A stretch of 12,697 bases of DNA, taken from contig DFGU01000071.1 in NCBI GenBank assembly GCA_002371785.1, positions 8,515 through 21,211 on the forward strand, given 5' to 3'. Numbering within the stretch: position 1 is the stretch's first letter; the number at the start of each line of letters is the position of its first letter. The notes under the pieces are model-generated. The model was not told where the DNA came from. It ran no database searches and saw nothing but the letters and a program-made list of their open reading frames with translations. This DNA comes from Bacteroidales bacterium UBA3742 (GTDB taxonomy: Bacteria; Bacteroidota; Bacteroidia; Bacteroidales; Paludibacteraceae). The translations under genes were made by a program, and so were the position numbers. Shown here piece by piece: positions 12,548 to 12,697 of this stretch.

Positions 12548-12564
12548 CTTTGTAACATGTTAAC

Positions 12565-12697
12565 ATGAAATGTAGTATCGTCATATTGAATTGGAACGGG
12601 CAGAAGATGCTCCGCGAGTACCTGCCGTCGGTGGTGAAGCACAGCGAAAGGCCGGACTGCGAGGTAGTGGTAGCCGACAACGGATCGTCGGACAACT
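12565..12697 (+). CDS. Family 2 glycosyltransferase, N-terminal part (cut by window edge)
   Basis: The first 44 residues begin MKCSIVILNWNGQKMLREYL and include the EVVVADNGSSDN motif. This is the nucleotide-sugar binding start of GT-A fold family 2 glycosyltransferases (rhamnosyltransferase-like ILNWNG variant). It probably acts in surface polysaccharide or lipopolysaccharide assembly at the cytoplasmic face. The ATG at 12565 comes just after the last hairpin-linker unit (GTTAAC ATG), 103 bases after the acyltransferase stop. The rest of the gene lies beyond the window. Donor and acceptor cannot be told. Confidence 0.92.
   Translation, partial: MKCSIVILNWNGQKMLREYLPSVVKHSERPDCEVVVADNGSSDN

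Overview
The window looks like a chromosomal segment from a member of the Bacteroidales (Bacteroidota); I cannot name the genus. The protein families point there, and so do four promoters that match the Bacteroides-type pattern, TTTG then exactly 20 bases then TAnnTTTG. I see no phage, plasmid, integrase, transposase or CRISPR genes.

Layout. Positions 1-2102 hold a leftward operon: nitroreductase, then pdxA (vitamin B6 synthesis), then alaS (alanyl-tRNA synthetase, running off the left edge), read from a promoter at 2071-2102. Short tandem repeats of 7 and 8 bp fill the two gene junctions. Positions 2103-4410 contain no convincing gene but are rich in structure: a 33-bp hairpin element in tandem, a promoter followed about 50 bases later by a strong intrinsic terminator (a candidate small RNA of about 70 nt), an array of three and a half 457-bp repeats each built of about twelve different short hairpins, another promoter, and a leader made of nine 11-bp repeats. 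That leader precedes a small basic protein of unknown function (4411-4854). A secreted or membrane-anchored DNA/RNA non-specific endonuclease lies convergent to it (4890-5708), with its own promoter.

From 5864 everything reads rightward: a promoter, tRNA-Gly(CCC), the RNase P RNA rnpB 22 bases later, then a YihY-family membrane protein, an exported GH13 alpha-amylase, a DUF3298-like lipoprotein, an unrecognised acidic 115-residue protein, cdsA (phosphatidate cytidylyltransferase), a lysophospholipid/lipid A type acyltransferase, a small hairpin-rich gap, and the start of a family 2 glycosyltransferase. I find no intrinsic terminator and no matching promoter between rnpB and the acyltransferase, and several genes overlap (53, 8 and 17 bases), so this may be one long transcription unit joining RNA processing to envelope and glycan genes.

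The most unusual material is the non-coding block 2150-4360. The hairpin array, the adjoining terminated transcript and the 11-bp-phased leader are not explained by any gene, and I cannot assign them to a described system. The amylase/lipoprotein overlap at an A6 run, and the linkage of an RNase P RNA to a tRNA and to a protein operon, also deserve a second look.
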